A stretch of DNA of 6,692 bases from an uncultured Saprospiraceae bacterium. Its GTDB lineage: Bacteria; Bacteroidota; Bacteroidia; Chitinophagales; Saprospiraceae. The DNA lies in assembly GCA_937959095.1 (NCBI GenBank), contig CALGLY010000057.1:1-6692 (forward strand), read 5' to 3'. The notes beneath the pieces were generated by a model. That model did no database searches, was not told the origin of the DNA, and worked only from the letters and a program-made list of their open reading frames with translations. The translations under genes were made by a program, and so were the position numbers. This document shows, in pieces, positions 1 to 6,276 of this stretch. Position 1 is the stretch's first letter, and the number at the start of each line of letters is the position of its first letter.

Positions 1-120
1 TGGCATATGAAAATATCTTTTCGCACTATATTTCAGCTTTTTTCTCGCCCGTAGCTATGGCTATGCCCTCGAAAAAGAGCTTTATCTAGCACAAAAAGCT
101 AACTTTCATATACACAATTC

Positions 121-1692
121 TTATTTCTGAACAACTCTAATAAAAACATGTTTCTGTGGCTCATTCACAAACTCCAAACGATGTTGTTCAGGAAATAGAA
201 GCCGTAATTTTTTAGATACATTTTGCAATCCGAAACCCATAGCGAGATCGGGAGGAAAGGGTTTACCGCTATCGAAGACTTGAATATGTAAGTCATTCGC
301 TTGTTTCTCGGCAGCGATTTTCACTTCTATTTTATCCTTCTGAAAACCATATTTTATTGCATTTTCTATGAGTGGTTGCAAGGTAAAACGGGGCAAATGA
401 CAAGCCAAAGCCGCATCCGAACAAGTAACTATCACTTGCAAACGATTTCCAAAACGTATTTTCTCGATGTTTAAATAATGCTGTATCATTTCTAGTTCTT
501 GTGCGAGACTGCTTGTAGGTTGTTTTTTTTTATTCGTGACATATTGATAGAAAGCAGAAAGCGAAAGTGCCATTTGTTCGGTTTTTTCAGCATCTGTCTT
601 TGCAAGACTAGCAATGGAATTCAGCGAATTATATAAGAAATGCGGATTGATGCTCGATTGCAAGGCTTCTAGCTCGGCTTTTGATTGTAGGCTATCTTGT
701 TTGCTTTGTTTCAGGAGGCGGTTGTTGGCTCTGAGGTAGAGCCAACGTTTGCGAATATTATTTAATAAATTTCCCATCGTGAAGGCGAACATCAAGCCTA
801 TAGCAACATGACTACCTGCTTTGAGTGGCTTGGGTAAAATGACTCCTTCACTAATAGTTGTATCAATCGTATATCCTATAAAATTGCCTAGAAAAAACAA
901 ACCACCTAAGCCAAAGAAGAGCGTCGCAAACTTCACTAATTCCCCATCCAAAAAATCTAAGGTTGGTATAAAACGCTTTAACACAAATTGAAATAAAGCA
1001 TAACCTAATACTAACACTAGGACATTGCGTACCAAAATGGAAGTAGATGAAGTAGGTATCCAAGTTGCAAAATTGGTAAGATTGAAAAACACGACTGCTC
1101 CCACTAGACAAAGCAAATGCAAAACCGTTTTCATAGAAGGATGAATAAATTGCTGCGCCAAAAAACCTAAAAAATCTATTCCCCAAATCAAGAAAAAGGC
1201 AAGAAGCGCAAGCACAAAAAAGATAAAAGCCGAATCATCCAAGAAGCCGAAAAAGCCAGATTCGGCAGTATATTGAAGCAAGTGCATCCCTTCTATATTC
1301 GAGGCATTGCCTACCAACTCTATTTTGTCGCCAACTGTTAGCTCTTTTAGCGTTTCCTGGAAGACAAAATCCTTTGAAATGGAGGCTATAAATAAGTCTT
1401 TATTTGTCAAGTCCATGTCTTTGCTTCGGTGTAGCAACCAAGCACCTGCTGTACTTCCATTATCGGGGTCTGTTTTATAGAGTCGCTTTTCTTGTGCTGC
1501 TTCATCTGTGATGATAAATACCACAGGATGATACGCATTCGATTCTATAAGTTCTGCTTTCCCTGCCTTAACGAACTGTAAGCCGTTTTTTTCCAATGCA
1601 ATTTCATGATGTCCTAAAGTATAGGAAGCAAAAAGAGCTAGTAAGCCAATGAAGCCAAACAACAAAGCCGTATAAATTGCTGATTTATTCAT
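121..1692 (-). CDS. LytS/YehU-type membrane sensor histidine kinase
   Basis: Sensor kinase of the His_kinase (PF06580) plus HATPase_c type, which normally phosphorylates a LytTR-family response regulator. The 523-residue protein has an N-terminal membrane segment (about residues 6-26), an extracytoplasmic stretch of about 115 residues, and five further hydrophobic segments (about 150-175, 187-207, 219-239, 257-275, 296-314). A cytoplasmic linker leads to the H-box NPHFLYN with phospho-acceptor His351. The ATP-binding part follows: N-box LQPLIENAIKYG (438-449, Asn444), then DSGKPF (474-479) and the glycine lid GFGLQN (486-491). All catalytic boxes are intact, so it should be active. The ATG at 1692 directly precedes the first membrane segment. 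The ligand cannot be inferred; the extracytoplasmic region matches no domain I recognise. Such kinases are usually followed by their regulator gene, which would lie beyond the left edge. Confidence 0.93.
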   Translation of the reverse strand: MNKSAIYTALLFGFIGLLALFASYTLGHHEIALEKNGLQFVKAGKAELIESNAYHPVVFIITDEAAQEKRLYKTDPDNGSTAGAWLLHRSKDMDLTNKDLFIASISKDFVFQETLKELTVGDKIELVGNASNIEGMHLLQYTAESGFFGFLDDSAFIFFVLALLAFFLIWGIDFLGFLAQQFIHPSMKTVLHLLCLVGAVVFFNLTNFATWIPTSSTSILVRNVLVLVLGYALFQFVLKRFIPTLDFLDGELVKFATLFFGLGGLFFLGNFIGYTIDTTISEGVILPKPLKAGSHVAIGLMFAFTMGNLLNNIRKRWLYLRANNRLLKQSKQDSLQSKAELEALQSSINPHFLYNSLNSIASLAKTDAEKTEQMALSLSAFYQYVTNKKKQPTSSLAQELEMIQHYLNIEKIRFGNRLQVIVTCSDAALACHLPRFTLQPLIENAIKYGFQKDKIEVKIAAEKQANDLHIQVFDSGKPFPPDLAMGFGLQNVSKKLRLLFPEQHRLEFVNEPQKHVFIRVVQK

Positions 1693-1708
1693 GTTAAAAA
1701 TTTGAACT

Positions 1709-1728
1709 GTTCTCTGATAAATCCTGTA
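1709..1728 (+). repeat. Solo copy of the 2620-2729 element's terminal repeat
   Basis: These 20 bp match the left arm of the inverted-repeat element at 2621-2640 at 17 of 20 positions, and all three differences are transitions. The shared core is GTTCTCTGAyAAATCC. No partner arm is visible nearby, so this could be a solo end or the remains of an eroded element. It lies just upstream of the kinase start codon. Confidence 0.4.
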
Positions 1729-1741
1729 ATTAAATTGTCAA
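1712..1741 (-). promoter_or_regulatory. Weak candidate promoter for the kinase gene
   Basis: On the minus strand a TTG (1741-1739) is followed after exactly 19 bases by TATCAGAG (1719-1712). This gives the spacing of the Bacteroidota TTG-N19-TAnnTTTG promoter, but only the TA and final G of the -7 box match. It lies about 20 bp before the kinase start codon. The -7 part falls inside the solo repeat copy at 1709-1728. Spacing and position favour it; the weak -7 box argues against it. Confidence 0.2.
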
Positions 1742-1880
1742 GACAAAACAGCACTTTTTGCGCCCTCAAAGCCAGTTTTTTCCGATGAATGGGGTAAATG
1801 GCTTCGTGAAATGGATGAAAACGAGGAAATAAAAATTGGAATGAAAATAAAAATGAAAAATAGTACACAATCCGTCCGCC

Positions 1881-1899
1881 GTCAAGCCCAAAGGGCGAC
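1881..1899 (-). terminator. Weak hairpin after the FGE-like gene
   Basis: About 20 bp beyond the stop codon of the FGE-like gene, a GCCC/GGGC stem with an AAA loop (1886-1896) is extended by GTC/GAC with a two-base bulge. On the minus strand a T-rich stretch follows only some 17-40 bases later (1864-1843). A terminator role is plausible from its position but weak because the T-run is not adjacent. Confidence 0.3.
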
Positions 1900-1918
1900 C
1901 ATCAAGTGAAGCGACCGT

Positions 1919-2497
1919 CTACCGTATTATGGAAAAGCTAATATGCGTATTCCCAGTAGCGGCATCCACATAGAGTTCACGATTGGAGTTTGTACCATTG
2001 CAAGTCGTTTTATTACAGAGATAAGAACCGCCTGCTAGTCGAATTCTACCCAATTTGTCGGGTGTGGTGATGTCCCACACATTACCTACAATATTGACTT
2101 GTTTCAAAGGTAAAATTTCTGGTGCAGCTTCATTAATGGGACGCTTATCTATTGCTACGAGTTGCCAATATTCTTCGTAACTTGGTAGGCGCACGCCAGC
2201 CCAATTGGCATAGGCGAGGGCATCATTATAACTTACTTGCGTAACAGAGAAATCGGCTTTTGCTTTTACTATTCCATCGGGGCAACGCCAATCTATATGC
2301 TCTTGTACAAAGAAATCATCGACACTTACTTGCACAATCGACCAAGCAAATTTCTCGGCATCGGTCACATAGCCTGTTTCTTGCACGAAAACTTCAAATT
2401 CTTCTACACTTATGGGCTGTAATTCTGCTTGCTTTTCCTTGACGCAAGAGAGTAACAAAAGTGATAAAAGACCTGCATTAAAAAATTTATTCCACAT
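1919..2497 (-). CDS. Miniature FGE-fold (SUMF1-like) lipoprotein
   Basis: A 192-residue protein related to formylglycine-generating enzymes (FGE-sulfatase domain, PF03781). Residues 1-17 form a signal peptide ending in the lipobox LLSC, with lipidated Cys18, so the product should be a lipoprotein outside the cytoplasm. Recognisable FGE blocks, in order, are FVQETGYVTDAEKF (37-50), DWRCPDG (69-75), VSYNDALAYANWAGVRLPS (88-106), GNVWD (138-142) and GGSYLCNKTTC (156-166). The last block matches the human SUMF1 catalytic segment around Cys336 and Cys341; here the pair is Cys161 and Cys166, with Ser158 at the Ser333 position. Full-length FGEs are about 280-300 residues. This protein lacks the first strands of the fold, keeps only about 20 residues where about 75 usually lie between the RLPS and GNVW blocks, and ends without the usual GFRC motif. 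It could be a reduced oxidase, a copper-binding derivative, or a decaying but still open gene. No sulfatase gene is nearby. Confidence 0.8.
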   Translation of the reverse strand: MWNKFFNAGLLSLLLLSCVKEKQAELQPISVEEFEVFVQETGYVTDAEKFAWSIVQVSVDDFFVQEHIDWRCPDGIVKAKADFSVTQVSYNDALAYANWAGVRLPSYEEYWQLVAIDKRPINEAAPEILPLKQVNIVGNVWDITTPDKLGRIRLAGGSYLCNKTTCNGTNSNRELYVDAATGNTHISFSIIR

Positions 2498-2556
2498 TTT
2501 TATAATCTACTAAAACGCCTCGTAAATTTGTACGTTTGCAAGATAGAGTTTTAGTC

Positions 2557-2593
2557 TTTAGCGAGTTGATCTTTGGTCTTTAGACTCGCTAAA
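2557..2593. repeat. Hairpin in the divergent intergenic region
   Basis: A perfect 10-bp inverted repeat, TTTAGCGAGT (2557-2566) and ACTCGCTAAA (2584-2593), has a 17-base spacer. The two copies of the motif GTCTTTAG (2554-2561 and 2576-2583) also form a direct repeat across it. It sits between the divergent FGE-like and fRMsr genes, upstream of both, so an operator or a leader hairpin is more likely than a terminator. Function is inferred only from position. Confidence 0.4.
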
Positions 2594-2619
2594 AATCAAC
2601 GTTTTTTTCAAATAAAAAT

Positions 2620-2729
2620 GGTTCTCTGACAAATCCCGTGACAAAGCCGAAGAAAAAGCAACCACAACTCTACTTTACAGGCGTTTTTGCGATTACTTTT
2701 TCTTCGTCCACGGAATTTGTCAGAGAACG
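2620..2729. mobile_element. MITE-like element with terminal inverted repeats
   Basis: A 110-bp element. Its 20-bp ends (2621-2640 and 2709-2728) are inverted copies with one mismatch. Inside them a second pair, GAAGAAAAAG (2649-2658) and its complement (2697-2706), continues the stem after a short unequal gap. The octamer ATAAAAAT flanks both sides (2612-2619 and 2730-2737), each one base outside the arms, which looks like a target-site duplication; the AT-rich setting weakens this. No open frame lies inside, so movement would need a transposase supplied in trans. A degenerate single end occurs at 1709-1728. It lies in the leader of the fRMsr gene. Confidence 0.5.
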
Positions 2730-2746
2730 ATAAAAATAAATCAACA

Positions 2747-3298
2747 ATGAGCGCATCCGCAGAAATGCCCTATTTCATTAAACCTTCTAAAAATCTAAAT
2801 GCTGATGAAAAACGCGCTGCCTATGAACAAGCATTACAAGGAATAGAAGCGAATTTGATAGGCGAAAACAACCTATTTGTCAAAATGTCCACTATCAATT
2901 GTTTATTGAAGACCTTTCTACCTTATTATTATTGGGTGGGCTTTTATATTGTACATGAGGGCAAATTGCTTGTCGGACCATATCAAGGTACATTGGGCTG
3001 TTTGCATATCGATTTCTCGCGCGGCGTGTGTGGACGTGCTGCACGAGAACGCAAAACTCAAATCGTAGCGGATGTGCATGCCCTAGATCAAGGAAGCATG
3101 CACATTGCCTGTGATCCGAATTCGCAGTCCGAAATTGTGCTGCCGGTGTTTGATGCGGATGATAATTTGATTGCCGTTTTCGATGTAGATAGCAGCGTCA
3201 AGAACTCCTTTGATGAAATAGATAAGGAATTTTTAGAAATTTTACTAAAAAAAGAGTTTTCCACACCGATGTTAATAACTTCTTATTCACTAAAATAG
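2747..3298 (+). CDS. msrC: Free methionine-(R)-sulfoxide reductase (GAF-type fRMsr)
   Basis: A cytoplasmic GAF-domain enzyme that reduces free L-methionine-(R)-sulfoxide to methionine using thioredoxin, as part of oxidative-damage repair. The 183-residue protein aligns along its length with E. coli YebR/MsrC: WVGFYIV (63-69), LLVGPYQG (74-81), GVCGRAA (93-99), HIACD (119-123), SEIVLPV (128-134) and FDVDSS (145-150). All three family cysteines are present: Cys85 and Cys95 (same 10-residue spacing as E. coli Cys84 and Cys94) and Cys122 (E. coli Cys118). The start chosen is ATG at 2747. An in-frame TTG at 2687 would add 20 residues, but these are translated largely from the right arm of the inverted-repeat element at 2620-2729 and do not belong to the family. 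The N-terminal extension of about 25 residues and the short tail after residue 171 are not conserved. It is divergent from the FGE-like gene. Confidence 0.92.
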   Translation: MSASAEMPYFIKPSKNLNADEKRAAYEQALQGIEANLIGENNLFVKMSTINCLLKTFLPYYYWVGFYIVHEGKLLVGPYQGTLGCLHIDFSRGVCGRAARERKTQIVADVHALDQGSMHIACDPNSQSEIVLPVFDADDNLIAVFDVDSSVKNSFDEIDKEFLEILLKKEFSTPMLITSYSLK

Positions 3299-3325
3299 TA
3301 TATTTGCGACTCACTACGGTATGAC

Positions 3326-3513
3326 AGTACAAGGAGTTGTGAATTATGAGTGATGGGTTTATAGCCAGATTCTTAATTTGTCTAATGTTTTATTAGTAGC
3401 AATTTTTACTTTCAAAATTCTCTTTTGTGTGTACATCACATCGAAAATTGCAAGCAAAGGAATAAGTTTACAAATTCATAACTTATCACTCATAACTCAC
3501 AACTCTTTGTATT
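3326..3513. repeat. Long imperfect inverted repeat between fRMsr and oxygenase genes
   Basis: Arms 3326-3359 and 3480-3513 are complementary over 34 positions: 29 Watson-Crick pairs, four G-T pairs and one A-C mismatch. The best block is 3334-3354 with 3485-3505 (20 of 21). The 120-bp centre holds further pairing: GCAATTTT (3399-3406) with AAAATTGC (3444-3451), and CTAAT/ATTAG (3382-3396). It fills most of the 273-bp spacer, starting 28 bp after the fRMsr stop and ending 58 bp before the oxygenase start. No coding frame is evident inside. It may be a small mobile repeat or a structured transcript end; neither is shown by the sequence alone. Confidence 0.55.
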
Positions 3514-3571
3514 AATCTGATATTCAGTATCATATCGTGCTTTTGTCTTACAATAAAAACATTTAAAAAAA

Positions 3572-4522
3572 ATGGGCAGAACAATACCAGTAGTGGATTT
3601 GTCGAAGTTCCGAAATGGAAATGCACAAGACCGTGCCGAATTTGTACAAGAACTTGGAAATGCCTTCCAAGAAATAGGTTTCGTAGGCGTAAAAAACCAC
3701 GGTATTCCAAAGACTTTAGTAGATGGCTTTTTTAGCTCTGCGAAAAGTTTTTTTGGACTTCCAGTGGAAAACAAACGCAAATATGAAGTACCTGGTTTGG
3801 CAGGGCAACGTGGCTACACTTCCTTCGGAAAAGAACACGCAAAGCAATCCGATGTACCTGACTTGAAAGAATTTTTCCAAATCGGACAAACGGTGCGTGA
3901 TGAAGATCAAATAAAATCGCAATATCCTGATAATGTGCGCGTGGAAGAGAAGACGGAATTCACGGATAAGGGCGATGAATTATACCAAGCGTTTGAAGGT
4001 GCAGGTGCAGATTTGCTGCATGCTATCGCTATTTTCTTAGGTTTGCCAGAGGATTACTTTGCACCTAAAATTCATAATGGCAATAGTATCCTTCGTGCGA
4101 TACATTATCCGCCAATCACGAAAGAGCCAGATTCAGCGATTCGTGCAGAACAGCATGAAGACATCAACCTGATTACGCTACTCGTAGGCGCGTCGGCAGG
4201 TGGATTGGAGCTATTGAATATGGATAATGAGTGGCTACCTATCATGCCAGAGGAAGAAGAAATTGTGATAAATGTAGGCGATATGCTACAGCGTCTCACC
4301 AATAATTATCTAAAATCAACGACGCACCGCGTGGTTAATCCTCCGAAGGAAGAATGGCACAAGCCGCGTCTTTCTATTCCATTTTTCTTGCACCCACGTT
4401 CTGAAATGGACTTGACGTGCTTGGATAGCTGCGTGACAGAAGAACGTCCATTGGCATATGAGCCAATCACAGCAGGTGGCTATTTGGATGAACGTTTGCG
4501 CGAAATTGGGTTGAAGAAATAG
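3572..4522 (+). CDS. Isopenicillin N synthase-family Fe(II)/2-oxoglutarate oxygenase
   Basis: A soluble, probably cytoplasmic, non-haem iron oxygenase of 316 residues, the usual length for this family. The N-terminal DIOX_N region (about 4-110) contains IPVVDLSKF (5-13) and GFVGVKNHGIP (36-46). The catalytic jelly-roll shows the iron triad His195-x-Asp197 (QHEDINLITLL) and His252 (STTHRVVNP). The 2-oxoglutarate carboxylate motif is Arg266-x-Ser268 (RLSIPFF). All metal and cosubstrate residues are present, so it should be active. The family includes isopenicillin N synthase, ethylene-forming enzyme and gibberellin and flavonoid oxidases. No beta-lactam or other biosynthetic genes are nearby, so the substrate cannot be assigned and true isopenicillin N synthase activity is unlikely. 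The ATG at 3572 follows an A-rich run typical of Bacteroidota leaders. The gene appears monocistronic, flanked by inverted repeats on both sides. Confidence 0.92.
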   Translation: MGRTIPVVDLSKFRNGNAQDRAEFVQELGNAFQEIGFVGVKNHGIPKTLVDGFFSSAKSFFGLPVENKRKYEVPGLAGQRGYTSFGKEHAKQSDVPDLKEFFQIGQTVRDEDQIKSQYPDNVRVEEKTEFTDKGDELYQAFEGAGADLLHAIAIFLGLPEDYFAPKIHNGNSILRAIHYPPITKEPDSAIRAEQHEDINLITLLVGASAGGLELLNMDNEWLPIMPEEEEIVINVGDMLQRLTNNYLKSTTHRVVNPPKEEWHKPRLSIPFFLHPRSEMDLTCLDSCVTEERPLAYEPITAGGYLDERLREIGLKK

Positions 4523-4530
4523 CAAGATTT

Positions 4531-4632
4531 AGTAGAGCAGAGACTACTTCGTTGCGAGAATAGAGATTAGATTAACTGAAAAAGTGCCTATAAATCTCTT
4601 TTCTCTCAACGAAGTAGTCTCTATTCTCTGTT
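4531..4632. repeat. Long hairpin after the oxygenase gene
   Basis: Arms 4539-4568 and 4593-4622 pair over 30 positions with two mismatches, including a perfect 16-bp core (4539-4554 with 4607-4622). After a small internal loop the pairing continues outward to 4531 and 4632 (AGAG/CTCT and three more pairs). The loop is 24 bases. It begins 9 bp after the oxygenase stop codon, so in RNA it would form a very stable 3' end. There is no following T-run, so a simple intrinsic terminator is not certain. Confidence 0.5.
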
Positions 4633-4749
4633 CTGAATAGTTATATCGAAAAGAATTTACATCCTAACTTCAAGCAAATTCCTTTTTTAAGCGTTATATT
4701 GTAATTGTGTTTGTTTCAATGCTTGAAATAAACCAATTTTCAAGGACTA

Positions 4750-4910
4750 AGGCAACTTACAACAATAAATTAGTCATTTTATGCTGCCCTTTTTTCTTCT
4801 AAGAAACCTTCAATAAATCCTTATATAGCTAGCTATACGCGGTTTTTGAAGGTTTCTTAGAAGAAAAAATGACTATCCTAAAATGGCCAATTTATTATTA
4901 TAAATTGCCT
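4750..4910. repeat. Nested inverted-repeat element upstream of tatA
   Basis: Several pairs of arms share nearly one centre. A perfect 24-bp stem (4790-4813 with 4846-4869) encloses the palindrome TATAGCTAGCTATA (4824-4837). Outside it, 4764-4781 pairs with 4879-4896 (AATAAATT, AGTC/GGCC with one mismatch, ATTTTA). Outermost, AGGCAA (4750-4755) pairs with TTGCCT (4905-4910). The region between the inner and outer stems (4782-4789, 4870-4878) does not pair well. It ends 14 bp before the tatA start, so any tatA promoter must lie inside it or upstream of it. With the 4531-4632 hairpin it accounts for most of the 402-bp gap between the oxygenase and tatA; the remainder (about 4633-4749) shows nothing recognisable. 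Confidence 0.55.
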
Positions 4911-4924
4911 AAAATCACTATTTT

Positions 4925-5155
4925 ATGAATATTCCATTATTTATCGGTGGTTGGGGCGGCCCAGAATTAATTGTTATTCTGTTTGTAGTCTTGTTGCTAT
5001 TTGGAGGAAGAAAAATTCCAGAATTAGCACGCGGACTAGGCAAAGGAATCAAGGAATTCAATAATGCTCGCGCTACTGTAGAGAGCGAATTGAAGGAAGG
5101 GATGCGCCAAGTAGAATTGGAAGAACGGCAAAAGGCAGAAAAGAAAGAAGCCTAA
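4925..5155 (+). CDS. tatA: Sec-independent protein translocase subunit TatA
   Basis: A pore-forming subunit of the twin-arginine translocation system, which exports folded proteins across the inner membrane. The 76-residue protein has the TatA plan: a short periplasmic N-terminus, one membrane helix (about 13-27) with polar Glu14 near its start, the hinge FGGRKIPEL (26-34), the amphipathic helix [11 protein letters not shown] (35-45) and a charged tail rich in Glu and Lys. It is too short and lacks the features of a typical TatB. No tatB or tatC adjoins it, so it must work with a TatC encoded elsewhere. The ATG at 4925 gives the standard TatA N-terminus. It is followed closely by a terminator, which suggests a single-gene transcript. 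Confidence 0.93.
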   Translation: MNIPLFIGGWGGPELIVILFVVLLLFGGRKIPELARGLGKGIKEFNNARATVESELKEGMRQVELEERQKAEKKEA

Positions 5156-5170
5156 TTCAATGAAAAATTG

Positions 5171-5215
5171 AAAATGGACAATTGAAAATTATTTCAGTTG
5201 TCCATTTTGCTTTTT
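5171..5215 (+). terminator. Intrinsic terminator after tatA
   Basis: Sixteen bases after the tatA stop codon, 5171-5187 pairs with 5192-5208 over 17 positions (one G-T pair) around a four-base ATTA loop. TTTTT follows at 5211-5215. The core stem is AAAATGGACAA with TTGTCCATTTT. Stem, position and T-run agree with factor-independent termination. Because the stem has A-rich and T-rich ends it might also work in the reverse direction. Confidence 0.65.
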
Positions 5216-5251
5216 AGAAAGAAATGTTAAGCTTATCATAAATAGTTCCTC

Positions 5252-5281
5252 AGTATTTATCAAATACTAGTACTTCGCTAG
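5252..5281 (+). repeat. Two overlapping small hairpins before the exporter gene
   Basis: AGTATTT/AAATACT (5252-5258, 5262-5268) with a three-base loop overlaps ACTAG/CTAGT (5266-5270, 5277-5281) by three bases. The two stems therefore cannot both form fully. They lie about 45 bp before the EamA start codon. This could be part of a leader structure, but the stems are short and AT-rich and may be chance. Confidence 0.25.
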
Positions 5282-5325
5282 TTTTAGAGCTACATTTTTT
5301 ATGTTTTTTATTCCAAAATTTCTGA

Positions 5326-6276
5326 ATGCGATTCAAAGGAAAAGAATTAGTGCTAGTTTTACTGTCCTTCTTTGCGGTCTATGTGATATGGGGCGCAACC
5401 TATTTGGCAGTGAGTATTGCTATTGAGACCATGCCCCCTTTCCTGATGGCGGCCTTGCGCTTTGTATCTGCGGGACTATTACTACTTACCTTTTCTTTAT
5501 TTACAGAAAAAAATCGCCCTACAAAACAACAGGTCAAAAACGCACTCTTTGCAGGAGTCATCATTCTTGCGGTAGGCACGGGTGGCGTAGCTTGGGCCTT
5601 GCAGTATGTCGATTCGGGTATTGCCGCACTTCTTATTTCTGCTTCTCCACTCATTACTGTATTTATGGTTTGGGCAGTCATGCACCAAGCTCCACGCTTG
5701 AGCAGTTATGTAGGCGTTGCGCTAGGCGTAGTAGGTATGGGCTTGCTAGTGGGGCAAGATGCACTCATAGGACAAGAAAGTAGCATTTGGGGCATTATTG
5801 TCATCCTGAATAGTATGATTGCTTGGGGCTATGGCTCGGTCTTTGTGAAACGTGCCGATTTGCCAGCATCACCAGGGCAAAATGCAGCAATCCAAATGCT
5901 AGTAGGCGGCATCACTTTACTCCTGTTTAGCTTCCTAATAGAAGATGTTGGCAGTTTTAATATTTTTGAAGTAAGTACCGCCTCTTGGTGGGCGTTTGCC
6001 TTTTTGGTCTTCTTTGGGTCTATCCTAGCCTTTTCCTCTTTCATGTATTTATTGAAGCGCATTTCACCCGAAAAAGTATCTACCAGTACCTATGTCAATC
6101 CGATAGTAGCCTTGTTTCTAGGTTGGTGGCTCAACGATGAAATCATTACACAGCAATCCTTAGTCGCTGCTTCTATTATGCTCATTGGCGTACTTTTCAT
6201 CAATATTGATATGGTTGCTTGGCTTAAAAAGAAAATGAACCCAACTCCAATAAGTAATAAGGAACGAATCAGTTAG
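5326..6276 (+). CDS. EamA-family (YedA-like) drug/metabolite exporter
   Basis: An inner-membrane permease of the drug/metabolite transporter superfamily, 316 residues, with two EamA repeats (about 12-143 and 155-296) and ten predicted helices. It resembles E. coli YedA in several blocks: YVIWGATYLAVSIAIE (19-34), ALRFVSAGLLLL (43-54), AVGTGGVA (82-89), SGIAALL (97-103), WGYGSVFVKR (167-176) and STYVNPIVALFLGWWLNDE (254-272). The family exports amino acids and other small metabolites; the substrate cannot be read from the sequence. The ATG at 5326 gives the family N-terminus; the ATG at 5301 is out of frame. The stop codon overlaps by a few bases the end of an opposing coding remnant at 6269-6427. 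No obvious terminator follows. Confidence 0.92.
   Translation: MRFKGKELVLVLLSFFAVYVIWGATYLAVSIAIETMPPFLMAALRFVSAGLLLLTFSLFTEKNRPTKQQVKNALFAGVIILAVGTGGVAWALQYVDSGIAALLISASPLITVFMVWAVMHQAPRLSSYVGVALGVVGMGLLVGQDALIGQESSIWGIIVILNSMIAWGYGSVFVKRADLPASPGQNAAIQMLVGGITLLLFSFLIEDVGSFNIFEVSTASWWAFAFLVFFGSILAFSSFMYLLKRISPEKVSTSTYVNPIVALFLGWWLNDEIITQQSLVAASIMLIGVLFINIDMVAWLKKKMNPTPISNKERIS

Noticed and set aside
11..130. Open plus-strand frame at the left edge that would read like a signal peptide if joined to the ATG at 7.
   Set aside because: Joining needs a frameshift, the peptide would be only 40 residues, and it runs into the end of the kinase gene on the other strand. No support for a real gene.
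863..1186. Minus-strand frame of 107 codons inside the kinase gene, and similar frames inside the oxygenase and exporter genes.
   Set aside because: They overlap well-supported genes in other frames, have no recognisable motifs, and have compositions expected of shadow frames.
1863..1918. Patches resembling the 3' end of 16S rRNA (GTACACA, CCGTCAAGCC, GACCGT in the same order).
   Set aside because: The matches are short and need several insertions and deletions to align; flanking 16S sequence is absent.
2237..2442. Plus-strand frames of about 60 codons opposite the FGE-like gene.
   Set aside because: They are antisense to conserved FGE motifs and show no family features.
2523..2538. Two tandem TAnnTTTG boxes (TAAATTTG, TACGTTTG) on the plus strand, like Bacteroidota -7 elements.
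   Set aside because: No TTG lies at the -33 distance, and the nearest plus-strand gene starts more than 200 bp away beyond the inverted-repeat element.
5281..5292. GTTTTAGAGCTA, identical to the start of the Streptococcus pyogenes type II CRISPR repeat; GAAATAGCAAG at 4516-4526 also resembles part of its tracrRNA.
   Set aside because: Each occurs once, they lie about 750 bp apart, the second overlaps the oxygenase stop codon, and there is no repeat-spacer array or cas gene. Chance matches in AT-rich DNA.
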